Source: CAIMUX01 sp964473865 (GTDB lineage: Bacteria > Eisenbacteria > RBG-16-71-46 > CAIMUX01). Taken from it: a stretch of 64,000 nucleotides of DNA. The position numbers and the translations under genes were made by a program. Below the pieces are notes generated by a model. That model was not told where the DNA came from, made no database searches, and saw only the letters and a program-made list of their open reading frames with translations. The stretch covers positions 1 to 64,000 of the forward strand of contig CAYYQN010000016.1 in NCBI GenBank assembly GCA_964473865.1, read 5' to 3'. Positions 1-7,883 of the stretch are shown piece by piece. The stretch's first letter is position 1, and every line of letters begins with the position of its first letter.

Positions 1-881
1 GGTGGAGGCGCGGGCTCGGCCGGGAACGCGGCCGGCTCGGGGAGCGCGGCCGCCGGAAGTGGGGCTGGAGCCGGTGGCGGCGGAAGCGCGGGTTCGGCGA
101 GTTCGGACGCCGGCGCCGGCCGCGCGTCTTCGTCTGCGGGAGCGAACGGACCGCGTTCATCCGAAAGACCGCCGCTCGGGCCATGCGCTCGACCCGACGC
201 GAGAAACTCGACAAGAGGCAGGAGCCGTCCGCCGCCCTCTACGTCCGCGGGCAGCCAGACGAGATCGATCCCGCGCGCCGCGGCTGCCGGCGCCGCGAGC
301 ACTCCCCCGAGGACCTCGCACGAGAGGGCCCGTTGCCCGCGAGGAGTCTCCCACATCAGGCGATACGGCTCGGCGACCTCCTCGCCGTCGACATCGAGGT
401 TGTGGCCTTTCAGGATTTCCCGCAGCGAGACCAGGGAATCGGCTGCCGCTGGCGGGTCGTCTTCACCGAGCCCCAGACGCGCCACGGCGTCCCAGGGCAT
501 GCCGACCCAGGTGTCGCCGCTTCGGAGCAGCAGCAGGTCCACCGCCGGGAGATCAGCCGGCTCGGGGACTGCGTCGGAAGAGAAGGCGCCGGCCAGGACC
601 GCATCGATGGTCTGGTCGATCCAGGCCGAATCGTGCCCGGCCTTGCCGGATGGATCGATCTCGGAGCCGAATCGTCCCGAAGCCGGCTCCGAGGCAGCCG
701 CGATCGGCCGATCGGGTGCTTCGCCCCGGCCGGACCAACTGGCCAGCAACTCCGCGACGCGCCGGAACAAGTCGGTCTCTCGCTCCCGAAGCTGGACCCA
801 CTCACGAAGAATGGACGCAAGAGCGGCTGTCCGGTCCTGCGGTTGCGGCTCGGAAGGCCGGGCCGAATCGGGCTCTGTCAT
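1..881 (-). CDS. CheW-like domain protein (3' end beyond left edge)
   Basis: The gene begins at an ATG whose last bases overlap the TGA of the upstream membrane protein (ATGA), so the two are translationally coupled. It runs off the left edge, so only about 293 residues are seen. Residues 1-50 form a charged helix-rich region. Residues about 113-227 resemble a CheW/CheA-C docking fold: a hydrophobic strand (VDLLLLRSG), then WVGMPWDAV, and later DLVWLPADV followed by RLLPLVEFL. From about residue 250 it becomes an Ala/Pro-rich linker, suggesting another domain lies outside the window. CheW domains couple receptors to the CheA kinase. Pairing with a HAMP membrane protein supports a signalling role, but the similarity is remote and was judged by eye. 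It could instead be an unrelated scaffold. Confidence 0.5.
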   Translation of the reverse strand, partial: MTEPDSARPSEPQPQDRTAALASILREWVQLRERETDLFRRVAELLASWSGRGEAPDRPIAAASEPASGRFGSEIDPSGKAGHDSAWIDQTIDAVLAGAFSSDAVPEPADLPAVDLLLLRSGDTWVGMPWDAVARLGLGEDDPPAAADSLVSLREILKGHNLDVDGEEVAEPYRLMWETPRGQRALSCEVLGGVLAAPAAAARGIDLVWLPADVEGGGRLLPLVEFLASGRAHGPSGGLSDERGPFAPADEDARPAPASELAEPALPPPPAPAPLPAAALPEPAAFPAEPAPP

Positions 882-1873
882 CGCTCCTCCACCTCTTCGA
901 GCCGTCGCTCGACCGACTCGATTCCTTCGAGGAGCAGCCGCCAGCGCTCCTGCAGTTCGCCGCCGCCCGGAACCGCCGCGGGGTCGGCCGGATCCGGGCC
1001 CGCCGAACCCGCTCGCGCGAGCGACAGCATCGGCAAGACGGCCTCGAGCTCGCCCAGGCAGGCATGAAAACGTTCCAACAGCTCGGCAGCCCGCGGCGCC
1101 GGTGCGTTTCCTGCCCGCGCAGACTCGAGAGCGAGCACCGTGCCAAGCTGGCGCAGCCGTTCCAGGGCTGCCCCGACCGCCGCCGCCGGCGCCGAAGGCC
1201 CTGTTGGCCCGGCGCGGACGCCCCCGGCGTCTGCCGGCGCTCCGCCACCGGGGTCGTCGAGCCGCTGCAGCTCCAGGCGCACCCGCCCCACGCGCTCGCG
1301 CAGATCGCGGAAGAACGACAGGAGTTGACTTCGCTTGGTCTGGAGGTGAACCGCGACCTCGCGCAGCGGACCAGCCGCGGTGACCTCGGGCGGGATGCCA
1401 TGCAGGCCGGTGCGAGAGAGCTCCTCGCGGAACCGGGCCAGCGCGGCCCGCAGCTGGTCCAACTCCTCCATGGCCCGAGCTCCGGCCTTGTTCTGATTCA
1501 CCAGCACCCGCAGCAGGCGATGAAGGTCGAAGTACTCCCGACCCCGCTCCTCCAGCGAGACGGCGCGCTCCGGCTGCATGTCGCCGCTCTCGGCCAGCCG
1601 GAGGATCAGGCGCAGCGGCCGCAGGAACCGCTCGGCGAGCAGATACCCGCAGGCGGCCGCCAGCACCAGCGAGATCAGGACAAGAACGCCGCCCCCCACG
1701 CGCAAGAGCAGCCGGGTCTGGGCATCGAACGGACCGGCCTGTCGCAGGACGATCTCCACATAGAGGAAGTAGGCCACCCCCAGGAAGGCGGAGGGCAGGA
1801 GCACCAGGAGCGCCGCCCGCCCTCGCGGGCTGCCGCGCCGCCGACCCTGGTCACGAGTGCGTGGCTCTTCCAC
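878..1873 (-). CDS. Membrane signalling protein with HAMP-like linker and coiled coil
   Basis: This 331-residue protein has two N-terminal membrane helices (about residues 19-40 and 55-77) separated by a loop of only some 15 residues. A HAMP-like stretch follows (ERFLRPLRLILRLAESGD), then a long cytoplasmic helical region that ends in an acidic coiled coil (SVERRLEEVEER). There is no kinase, cyclase or methyl-accepting signature. I chose the GTG at 1873 because GGAGG sits six bases upstream; the frame stays open to 2053. The tiny outside loop means it probably senses the membrane or a partner and not a large ligand. It overlaps the CheW-like gene by four bases, so they likely act together. 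The exact family is unknown to me. Confidence 0.65.
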   Translation of the reverse strand: MEEPRTRDQGRRRGSPRGRAALLVLLPSAFLGVAYFLYVEIVLRQAGPFDAQTRLLLRVGGGVLVLISLVLAAACGYLLAERFLRPLRLILRLAESGDMQPERAVSLEERGREYFDLHRLLRVLVNQNKAGARAMEELDQLRAALARFREELSRTGLHGIPPEVTAAGPLREVAVHLQTKRSQLLSFFRDLRERVGRVRLELQRLDDPGGGAPADAGGVRAGPTGPSAPAAAVGAALERLRQLGTVLALESARAGNAPAPRAAELLERFHACLGELEAVLPMLSLARAGSAGPDPADPAAVPGGGELQERWRLLLEGIESVERRLEEVEER

Positions 1874-2035
1874 CGGTCGCCTCCGCCGTTCCGCAGGTTG
1901 CACCGCCAACACCGCCGGATCGTGCGCCTCGCACGAATCGGAACCGGGTCTCACGACCGGCATGACCGGCGCTACGACCCACCGGGGTGCGACGGCACCG
2001 GGAGATGCGGGCGGCGGCATCTTCCGGCGAAGGGG

Positions 2036-2050
2036 TGGCACATACCTTGC
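2036..2050 (+). promoter_or_regulatory. Sigma-54 promoter for the 264-aa gene
   Basis: The sequence TGGCAC-N5-TTGC matches the RpoN -24/-12 consensus exactly, with the GG and GC dinucleotides 12 bases apart. It faces the gene at 2133 and predicts a start of transcription near 2062. No enhancer-binding protein is encoded in this window. Confidence 0.65.
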
Positions 2051-2068
2051 CACGACGGGATCGTGGCA
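2048..2068. promoter_or_regulatory. Inverted repeat overlapping the sigma-54 promoter
   Basis: TGCCACGA and TCGTGGCA form a perfect 8-bp inverted repeat with a 5-base centre. It overlaps the -12 element and the expected transcription start, and lies in the gap between divergent genes. It could be an operator or a hairpin at the 5' end of the mRNA. Confidence 0.35.
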
Positions 2069-2132
2069 CCCGCGAGGATACCACGGAACAGGTGCCTCGT
2101 GTCAATCGCGGAGCGGCATCGGTGGGGGCAGC

Positions 2133-2927
2133 ATGGCAATCACGCGCGAGCAGTACCTGGAACTCCCGACCACCGGACGCGAGCTCCGCCCGACCTATCT
2201 TTTCATGATGAAGTGCCTGCTCTACAGCCGCATGGAGACCGGTCTGCTCTCCAACAAGGACTACTACGACGAAGATGTGAACGTCTACATCGCGCACCTC
2301 CTCAACTCGTTCATCAATCCGGAGTATGTGGAGCGCGCGCGAACATTCCTCTCGAAGTACGACACCGAGGTGTTCCGTCGACTCGCAGAGTCCAAGGACG
2401 CGCGACTGAAGTACACGTTGTACAAGACCAACGCGGACTTTCTGCTGGTGAGCCTGGGGATCTTCGACAATCCGTCCGCCGGCGCGGGCCGGGGCGAGCC
2501 GGTGCCGGATGCCCTGCGCCGGGAGTACCGGCCCGTGGAGGAAGCGGATCTCGGGCGCGGCCGCTCCTACTACCGCTTCGCGTATTCCTACAGCCAGCAG
2601 ATCCACGGCCGAAACGCGGCGGTGACCGAAGTGCTGGAGAAGCTGAGCGTCGGCTTCGACAAGTACCTGCGGGTGCTCGCGCACCTGCGCGGGGAGTACC
2701 TGAACCTGGTCCGCTCGCTCAGCCGCGGCGAGATCTACCACCTCGAGCGCGTCGTCAACGAATCGGCCCGGGAGGACTCGCTGAAGGGCAAGCAGGACGA
2801 GCTGCTCGACCTGTATCTGGAGTGGAAGCGGACCCATGAGGCCGGCCTGCGCGACCAGATGCGGAAGCTCCAGGAGGAGATACGGTGTCTGCAGCCTGAC
2901 TTCCGGTTTGAGGTGCCGGAGTCGTGA
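2133..2927 (+). CDS. Conserved-looking cytoplasmic protein of unknown function
   Basis: This encodes 264 residues with no signal peptide or membrane helix. The N-terminal half (RPTYLFMMKCLLYSRMETG, then DVNVYIAHLLNSFINPEY) is amphipathic and helical. The middle has an aromatic patch (RSYYRFAYSYSQQ), and the C-terminal third is a coiled coil rich in E, K and R. I do not recognise the family. The ATG at 2133 follows a G-rich ribosome site (GTGGGGG) and a near-perfect sigma-54 promoter, so it is probably expressed under a specific signal and not constitutively. It diverges from the HAMP/CheW-like pair, which may be functionally linked. Codon use looks normal for the window. Confidence 0.75.
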   Translation: MAITREQYLELPTTGRELRPTYLFMMKCLLYSRMETGLLSNKDYYDEDVNVYIAHLLNSFINPEYVERARTFLSKYDTEVFRRLAESKDARLKYTLYKTNADFLLVSLGIFDNPSAGAGRGEPVPDALRREYRPVEEADLGRGRSYYRFAYSYSQQIHGRNAAVTEVLEKLSVGFDKYLRVLAHLRGEYLNLVRSLSRGEIYHLERVVNESAREDSLKGKQDELLDLYLEWKRTHEAGLRDQMRKLQEEIRCLQPDFRFEVPES

Positions 2928-2943
2928 GGTAGTGACGCCGGTC

Positions 2944-2962
2944 CGCCGGGGAGAACCCGGCG
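2944..2962 (+). terminator. Hairpin after the 264-aa gene
   Basis: CGCCGGG and CCCGGCG make a perfect 7-bp stem around a GAGAA loop, 17 bases after the stop codon. There is no T-run, so termination by this hairpin is only likely. A similar stem lies near 6606-6627. Confidence 0.35.
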
Positions 2963-3103
2963 CCCGGAGGGTTCAGCACGGATCGGCGGGGCGTTCGGAC
3001 CGGCGTCGCCAGCAGCGCCGGCGGAGCCCCGCCGTCCTGCGCCGGTGGCGATCCGCGCACATTCCCCCGAACCTCCGCGGTGGTGTGGGGTACTCTAGGC
3101 GCG

Positions 3104-5086
3104 ATGCACGAAATGGATTTCACCGGCCGCTCTCCCGCCCGGGACGGGGCGGCGACCGGTCGCCTCTCCCCGTCCGGGCTCCGCAAGCGGATCGGAGCGG
3201 CGCTCTGTCTGCTTCCGGCCGTCGCGGCGGTCGCCACCTGGCTTCCGGCCCTGCTGCCCGCCCTGCCACCGGCCGTACCGCCGGCCCGCGCCGCCGGTCG
3301 GCTTCCCCTCCAGGCCCACCCCGGGGCGAGGGTCTGGGAGTTCCCGGGGCTCGCCGACGACGACGGCGGCGACGGTTCCGGCCGGCGTGATGCCGGTGCG
3401 GCCCCGGAGCCGGGGCCGATCCGTCGCGCGCCCGGCGCTCCGGAGTGGCCGGACGGCTTCGAGATCGGTCTGCAGGCAGCCCGCGCGTACGCGTACCACT
3501 TCGGGCTGGTGCAGGACGACACCCTGCTCGCCCGCCTCAACCGACTTGGCTACGCGGTCACCAGCCAGGCCGGCCGACCGGAGATCCTGTTCACCTTCCA
3601 CGTCCTCGATGTCCCCGAGGCCAACGCCTTCGCGCTCCCGGGCGGATTCATCTTCATCACCCGGGGCATGGCCGACCTGCACCTCCCCGACGAAGCGCTG
3701 GCGAATCTTCTCGGTCACGAGGCCGCCCACGTCACGGGCAATCACTTCTCCCGCGCCGGGCGCGTGGATGCCGCGCTGTCGCTGCTGCAGACGGCCGCGG
3801 TGATCGCGGCTCTGGTCATGGTCCCCTCGGCGAACGGTTCGGGCGGGTATGATCGCGATCCCGAGACCGGTGAGTGGCGGACGTCGCTGGCGGGTAAAGA
3901 AGCCGCGGTCCAGGGCACGAGCCTGTTCGGCAGCCTGTTTCGCGAACTCCTGCAACGAGGCTACAGCCGCGGCCTGGAGTACGAGGCCGACGATCGCGGA
4001 CGAAGACTCGCGGTGCGTGCGGGTTTCCCGGCTCGCGGCAGCGCGGTGTTGTTGGAGGAGCTGCATCGCCATATCTACGAGGACGCCGAATACGGCTACT
4101 GGCGAACTCACCCCTACTTCGCGGACCGCGTGGCTCGCGCGCGGGCGGCCGCGGGCGAGGTCCCGATCCGTCCCGATTCCACCGAGGAGTCGGCCTACCG
4201 CCGCGAGCTCGGCCGGCGTCTGTCCGAGCTGGCCGGCTCGGTGCTCGACGAGCCGACCGCCATTTTCCTGCAGCGGTCCGCGCTGCGCTGCGCGTTCGGC
4301 AGCGAGTCCTCCGTGCAGGTGGAGCATGACCTTCTCCGCATGCGAACCGAAAGGATGCGAAACCGCAAGCCGGTCCTGCGGGCCTACGGACCGCTGATTG
4401 CCGACTACGACTCGCTTCAAGCCCGCGCCTCCCGGCAGGCAGCCCCGGCCGAGCTTCGCGCCCGGTTGCAGGCCGAACGCGACTCGCTCGAACAGCACCG
4501 CCGGGACGCGCTGGAGCCGCTCCGGGAGCTCTTGAGCCGCGAGAACGTCGGGACTCCGTTCCTCGAGCTCTTCCTGACGGACTATCCGGATGACGCGAAT
4601 GCGGCGGCGGTCCGGTTGCGCCTGGCCGAACGCTATCGGCTGACGGAACGCCCGGATGCGGCCGCCCTCTCCCTGGCGCGCGGGGCGGACCACGACCCGG
4701 CCGCCCAGGCCGCGCTGCGGGATGTGCTCCCCCAGACCAAGGAGCTGAGCACGGCCGCGAGAATCCTCGAAGACTCGAAGTCGGACAGTGTGCGGCACTG
4801 GGCGTCGGCTCGTCTGACGGCCCAGGCAGCGGCGCTGGATTCCCTCGAGCTGGGGAGCCGCTTTCTGCAGGACTTTCCCGACGCCGAGGTGGCGGCACAG
4901 GTACGGCAGAGGGTGGAAGACCTGGCGATGGAGCGGTACCGCCAGGCGCGGCTGCGGGAATCCATGCGGGACTTCCAGGACGCCCTCGGGGAGTACAACA
5001 CCCTCGTGCTTCTGGCGCCGCGCACGCGAGCCGCGGGCCTTTCCCGCGAGGCGATCGAGCGCATCCAGACAACAGCGGGACGCTGA
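3104..5086 (+). CDS. Exported M48-family zinc metalloprotease with helical C-terminal repeats
   Basis: This 660-residue protein starts at the ATG at 3104. A basic N-terminus is followed by a hydrophobic Ala/Leu/Pro-rich segment (about residues 30-65) that looks like a signal peptide or anchor. The M48 core has HEAAH at residues 205-209 and the third zinc ligand in EYEAD at about residue 294. That gives a periplasmic zinc endopeptidase of the BepA/LoiP type, which acts on misfolded or stalled envelope proteins. Beyond residue about 370, a long helical region with TPR-like character (LRLAERYRLTERPDAAALSLA) resembles the substrate-handling repeats of BepA. It converges on guaB with only 21 bases between them. 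The precise substrate is unknown. Confidence 0.88.
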   Translation: MHEMDFTGRSPARDGAATGRLSPSGLRKRIGAALCLLPAVAAVATWLPALLPALPPAVPPARAAGRLPLQAHPGARVWEFPGLADDDGGDGSGRRDAGAAPEPGPIRRAPGAPEWPDGFEIGLQAARAYAYHFGLVQDDTLLARLNRLGYAVTSQAGRPEILFTFHVLDVPEANAFALPGGFIFITRGMADLHLPDEALANLLGHEAAHVTGNHFSRAGRVDAALSLLQTAAVIAALVMVPSANGSGGYDRDPETGEWRTSLAGKEAAVQGTSLFGSLFRELLQRGYSRGLEYEADDRGRRLAVRAGFPARGSAVLLEELHRHIYEDAEYGYWRTHPYFADRVARARAAAGEVPIRPDSTEESAYRRELGRRLSELAGSVLDEPTAIFLQRSALRCAFGSESSVQVEHDLLRMRTERMRNRKPVLRAYGPLIADYDSLQARASRQAAPAELRARLQAERDSLEQHRRDALEPLRELLSRENVGTPFLELFLTDYPDDANAAAVRLRLAERYRLTERPDAAALSLARGADHDPAAQAALRDVLPQTKELSTAARILEDSKSDSVRHWASARLTAQAAALDSLELGSRFLQDFPDAEVAAQVRQRVEDLAMERYRQARLRESMRDFQDALGEYNTLVLLAPRTRAAGLSREAIERIQTTAGR

Positions 5087-5107
5087 GCGGACGCGCCGCG
5101 GCCCGGT

Positions 5108-6586
5108 CTATCCGAGCCGGTAGTTCGGCGCTTCCTTGGTGATCACCACGTCGTGCGGGTGGCTCTCGCGGACTCCGGCCTCGGTCACGCGGCGGAAGAC
5201 GGTTTGAGTCCGCAGCGCGTCGATCGTTCCGACGCCGCAGTATCCCATCCCGGCGCGCAGCCCGCCCATCAGCTGGAAGATCACCGCGCTCATGCTTCCC
5301 TTGAAGGGCACGCGGCCCTCGATCCCCTCCGCCACCAGCTTCCCCTCGGCGGGAGCGTCGGCGCCGTCTTCCTCGAGCTGGAAGTAGCGATCCCGGCTCC
5401 CGCGCTGCATCGCACCGATCGAACCCATGCCCCGGTACATCTTGTAGGTCCGCCCCTGGTAGAGGACCGTCTCGCCCGGACTCTCCTCGGTCCCCGCGAA
5501 CAGGCTGCCGATCATCACCGCACTGGCCCCGGCGGCGATCGCCTTGGTGAGGTCGCCCGAGTAGCGGACCCCGCCGTCCGCGATGACCCGGCGGCCGAAC
5601 TTCTCGGCCGCTTCGGTGCATTCCATCACCGCCGAGACCTGGGGCACCCCGATGCCCGCCACCACCCGGGTGGTGCAGATCGCGCCGGGCCCCATCCCAA
5701 CCTTGATCAGGTCCGCGCCCAGCTTGCACAGCTCGGTCGTCGCCGCCGCGGTGGCCACGTTGCCGCACACCACGTCGACGTCCGGAGCCAGGCGCCGGAC
5801 CCGTTCGAGGGCCGCCATCACGCGCGTGGAGTGTCCGTGGGCGCTGTCCAGCACGAGGAGATCGACACCCCGGCGCAGCAGCTCCTGCACCCGCTCTTCC
5901 AGATCCTCCCCGATCCCCACCGCGGCTCCGGCCCGGAGCCGGCCGTGGTCGTCGACGCAGGCGTGGGGGTACTGGATCTTCTTGAGGATGTCCTTGACGG
6001 TGATGAGGCCGCGCAAGACCCCCGCGGCATCGACCACCGGGAGCTTCTCGATCCGGTGCTCGTGCAGGATGCGCTTCGCTTCTTCGAGGGTGGTCCCCAC
6101 CGGCACGGTGATGAGCCGGTCCTTGGTCATCACGGCCTCGATCGGGACCGCCGGATCGGAAAGGAAGCGGAGGTCGCGGTTGGTGAGAATGCCGACGAGC
6201 TTCCCCGCCTTCGTGATCGGAACACCGGACACCCGGTACCGCTCCATGACCTTGAGCGCTTCGCCGACCGGCAGATCGGGCGGAAGAGTGACCGGGTCGG
6301 CGATCATGCCGCTTTCCGAGCGCTTGACCTTGTCGACCTCGTCCGCCTGTTCGGCGATTCCGAAGTTCTTGTGCACGATCCCGATTCCGCCCGCCCGGGC
6401 CAGGGCGATGGCGAGGCGCGCCTCGGTAACGGTGTCCATCGCCGCCGAGATCAACGGAATGTTCAGGCTGAGTCGCGGGGTCAATCGCACGCCGAGTCTG
6501 ACTTCGGAGGGCAGGACCTCCGAGCGCGCGGGCACCAGCAGGACGTCGTCAAAGGTCAAGGCCGGACCGAGCACGCGCTCCGTCAT
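5108..6586 (-). CDS. guaB: Inosine-5'-monophosphate dehydrogenase
   Basis: This 492-residue enzyme oxidises IMP to XMP with NAD+, the committed step of GMP synthesis. The TIM-barrel start is canonical (TFDDVLLVPARSEVLPSEV, then IPLISAAMDTVTE). Two CBS domains occupy about residues 95-205. The catalytic loop GPGAICTTR places the nucleophilic Cys at 304. The length matches the family. The ATG follows AGGGAGGAG. It lies downstream of the outer-membrane gene in the same direction, with a hairpin between them. I see no separate clear promoter in the 104-base gap. Confidence 0.97.
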   Translation of the reverse strand: MTERVLGPALTFDDVLLVPARSEVLPSEVRLGVRLTPRLSLNIPLISAAMDTVTEARLAIALARAGGIGIVHKNFGIAEQADEVDKVKRSESGMIADPVTLPPDLPVGEALKVMERYRVSGVPITKAGKLVGILTNRDLRFLSDPAVPIEAVMTKDRLITVPVGTTLEEAKRILHEHRIEKLPVVDAAGVLRGLITVKDILKKIQYPHACVDDHGRLRAGAAVGIGEDLEERVQELLRRGVDLLVLDSAHGHSTRVMAALERVRRLAPDVDVVCGNVATAAATTELCKLGADLIKVGMGPGAICTTRVVAGIGVPQVSAVMECTEAAEKFGRRVIADGGVRYSGDLTKAIAAGASAVMIGSLFAGTEESPGETVLYQGRTYKMYRGMGSIGAMQRGSRDRYFQLEEDGADAPAEGKLVAEGIEGRVPFKGSMSAVIFQLMGGLRAGMGYCGVGTIDALRTQTVFRRVTEAGVRESHPHDVVITKEAPNYRLG

Positions 6587-6637
6587 CGCTCCTCCCTCTT
6601 CGCCTCGCCGGGTTCTCCCTCCCGGCGCCTATGCGAA

Positions 6638-6657
6638 CGGCCGGCAAAAGCCGGCCG
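6638..6657 (-). terminator. Perfect 8-bp hairpin between the outer-membrane gene and guaB
   Basis: CGGCCGGC and GCCGGCCG pair around a four-base loop, which reads TTTT on the transcribed (minus) strand. There is no downstream T-run, so this may be an attenuator or an RNA-stability element and not a full terminator. A second stem (CGCCGGG/CCCGGCG) follows at 6606-6627, just before the guaB ribosome site. Confidence 0.4.
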
Positions 6658-6690
6658 CCGCCCGATACCGCCCCGCCTCCGCGCGTCCGA

Positions 6691-7476
6691 TCAGGCCCCT
6701 TCCTTCCCGGACTCGAGGCGAATCTTCTTCACCTTCTTGCTCTCCCAGAGAATCCCCTCGTCGGGCGAGAAGTGGAACGTGACGCCGAGCCTCAGCGTCA
6801 GGATCGCGTGGTTCTCGTCGAAGACCGAGTTGAACTTCTCTTCGTCGGCAGTGAACACGTAGTGCTGTTGCAGCAACCCGAGCAGGGTGACATGCCGGGT
6901 CAGCCGATACTCGCTCTCCAGGCCGAGATATCCTCCCGGCGACATCCCGCGGTAGAAACGCTGGGTACCCTGCACGAACTCGCCGTTGTCGAGGTAGCGG
7001 TCGCGATCCCGCAGGCTCTGCCCGCTGAACTTGTAGTTCCAGCGATAGAATCCCAGCCCTCCGCTGACGCGCAGGTCCGATCCGAACGCGTGCCCGATCG
7101 TGCGCGCCGCGCCCAGGGTGCCGAACGTGAACGTCACGACCGTATCGCCGCGATCCTTGAAGTCGTTCCAGCCGAATCCGAACTCCCCGACACCGATCCA
7201 GGTGTCATTGAAGCGATAGCGGAAGATCGGTTGGAGGACCGGCTTGATCTGGGCTCCCTCCCCCAGCTCGCCTCCGAACACCCGGAAGATGCCGGAAGAG
7301 AAACCATAGCTGGAGAACCGCGACAGGGACGGAAACTCCACCGCGCGCGGTCTCGCGGTCTCATCGACGCGAATGTCGCCAGGCTGTCCCTCGAGGGGCG
7401 GCCCTTGCGCCCGAGCCCCGGACCCGACCGCCAGCACTGCCGCCATCGCCGCCGCCACACCAACGGACCACCTCAT
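6691..7476 (-). CDS. Outer-membrane beta-barrel-like protein of unknown function
   Basis: This 261-residue exported protein has a clean signal peptide (MRWSVGVAAAMAAVLAVGSGARAQ, cleaved after AQA-like GARAQ). The mature part alternates polar and aromatic residues in short strands (IFRYRFNDTWIGVGEFGFGWNDF; YLGLESEYRLTRHVTLLGLLQQHYVF), as in small outer-membrane barrels. The last barrel strand ends at LRLGVTFHFSPDEG and is followed by a charged, Lys-rich tail. The start ATG at 7476 has AGGAG upstream. A strong sigma-70-type promoter lies 116-144 bases upstream. The role (porin, lipid handling or surface protein) cannot be told from sequence. Confidence 0.75.
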   Translation of the reverse strand: MRWSVGVAAAMAAVLAVGSGARAQGPPLEGQPGDIRVDETARPRAVEFPSLSRFSSYGFSSGIFRVFGGELGEGAQIKPVLQPIFRYRFNDTWIGVGEFGFGWNDFKDRGDTVVTFTFGTLGAARTIGHAFGSDLRVSGGLGFYRWNYKFSGQSLRDRDRYLDNGEFVQGTQRFYRGMSPGGYLGLESEYRLTRHVTLLGLLQQHYVFTADEEKFNSVFDENHAILTLRLGVTFHFSPDEGILWESKKVKKIRLESGKEGA

Positions 7477-7591
7477 GCGCCCTGCTCCTCTGCAACGATG
7501 GGAACGGCCCATCACCACCCCCCGCCCCCCCGCCGACCCCAAAAGCACCGGGCGGGAGCCGGGACAACTCACATCCCCCGGCAATGCCGGC

Positions 7592-7620
7592 AGTATAGTC
7601 AACCCCCCCGGATCGGTCAA
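7592..7620 (-). promoter_or_regulatory. Sigma-70-type promoter of the outer-membrane gene
   Basis: On the minus strand TTGACC and TATACT are separated by 17 bases, close to consensus. This leaves a leader of about 110 bases before the ATG at 7476. Confidence 0.65.
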
Positions 7621-7701
7621 GGCGCCGCCCGCTCCCTCGCGGCGACCACCCGCGGGCGCCGCAAGGCGGCAGCCGTACCCGGTGAGCCCGGCGAAGGTCC
7701 C

Positions 7702-7731
7702 TTGACATCGGGGCCTCCTCCCGGGCACAAT
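7702..7731 (+). promoter_or_regulatory. Promoter of the tRNA gene
   Basis: A perfect -35 TTGACA is followed after 18 bases by CACAAT. The predicted start falls about 12 bases before the mature 5' end of the tRNA at 7751. Confidence 0.6.
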
Positions 7732-7750
7732 GCCGGTTCGCAAGCCGGGT

Positions 7751-7823
7751 GGCGGCGTAGCTCAGTTGGTAGAGCAAGTGAATCATAATCACTGGGTCCG
7801 CGGTTCGAGTCCGTGCGCCGCCA
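7751..7823 (+). tRNA. tRNA with CAT anticodon, probably elongator tRNA-Met
   Basis: A full cloverleaf can be drawn. The acceptor is GGCGGCG/CGCCGCC with discriminator A. The D-arm is GCTC...GAGC, and the anticodon stem is AGTGA/TCACT around loop ATCATAA (anticodon CAT at 7784-7786). The T-loop is GTTCGAGTCC. CCA is not encoded. The acceptor and D-arm look like elongator Met. Because tRNA-Ile2 also has a CAT anticodon before lysidine modification, and the next gene is tilS, the Ile2 identity should be tested. It is not initiator-like. Confidence 0.93.
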
Positions 7824-7883
7824 CACCTTTCTTGCCGCCCGCCGCGGGTCACGCGGCATTCGCTTTCCCGGCATGAGGACTCC

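Noticed and set aside
2..2839. Very long plus-strand open frame across the HAMP/CheW-like genes
   Set aside because: Arg/Pro-rich with no domain, antisense to two coupled genes with good start signals. Long frames are expected on the opposite strand of GC-rich genes.
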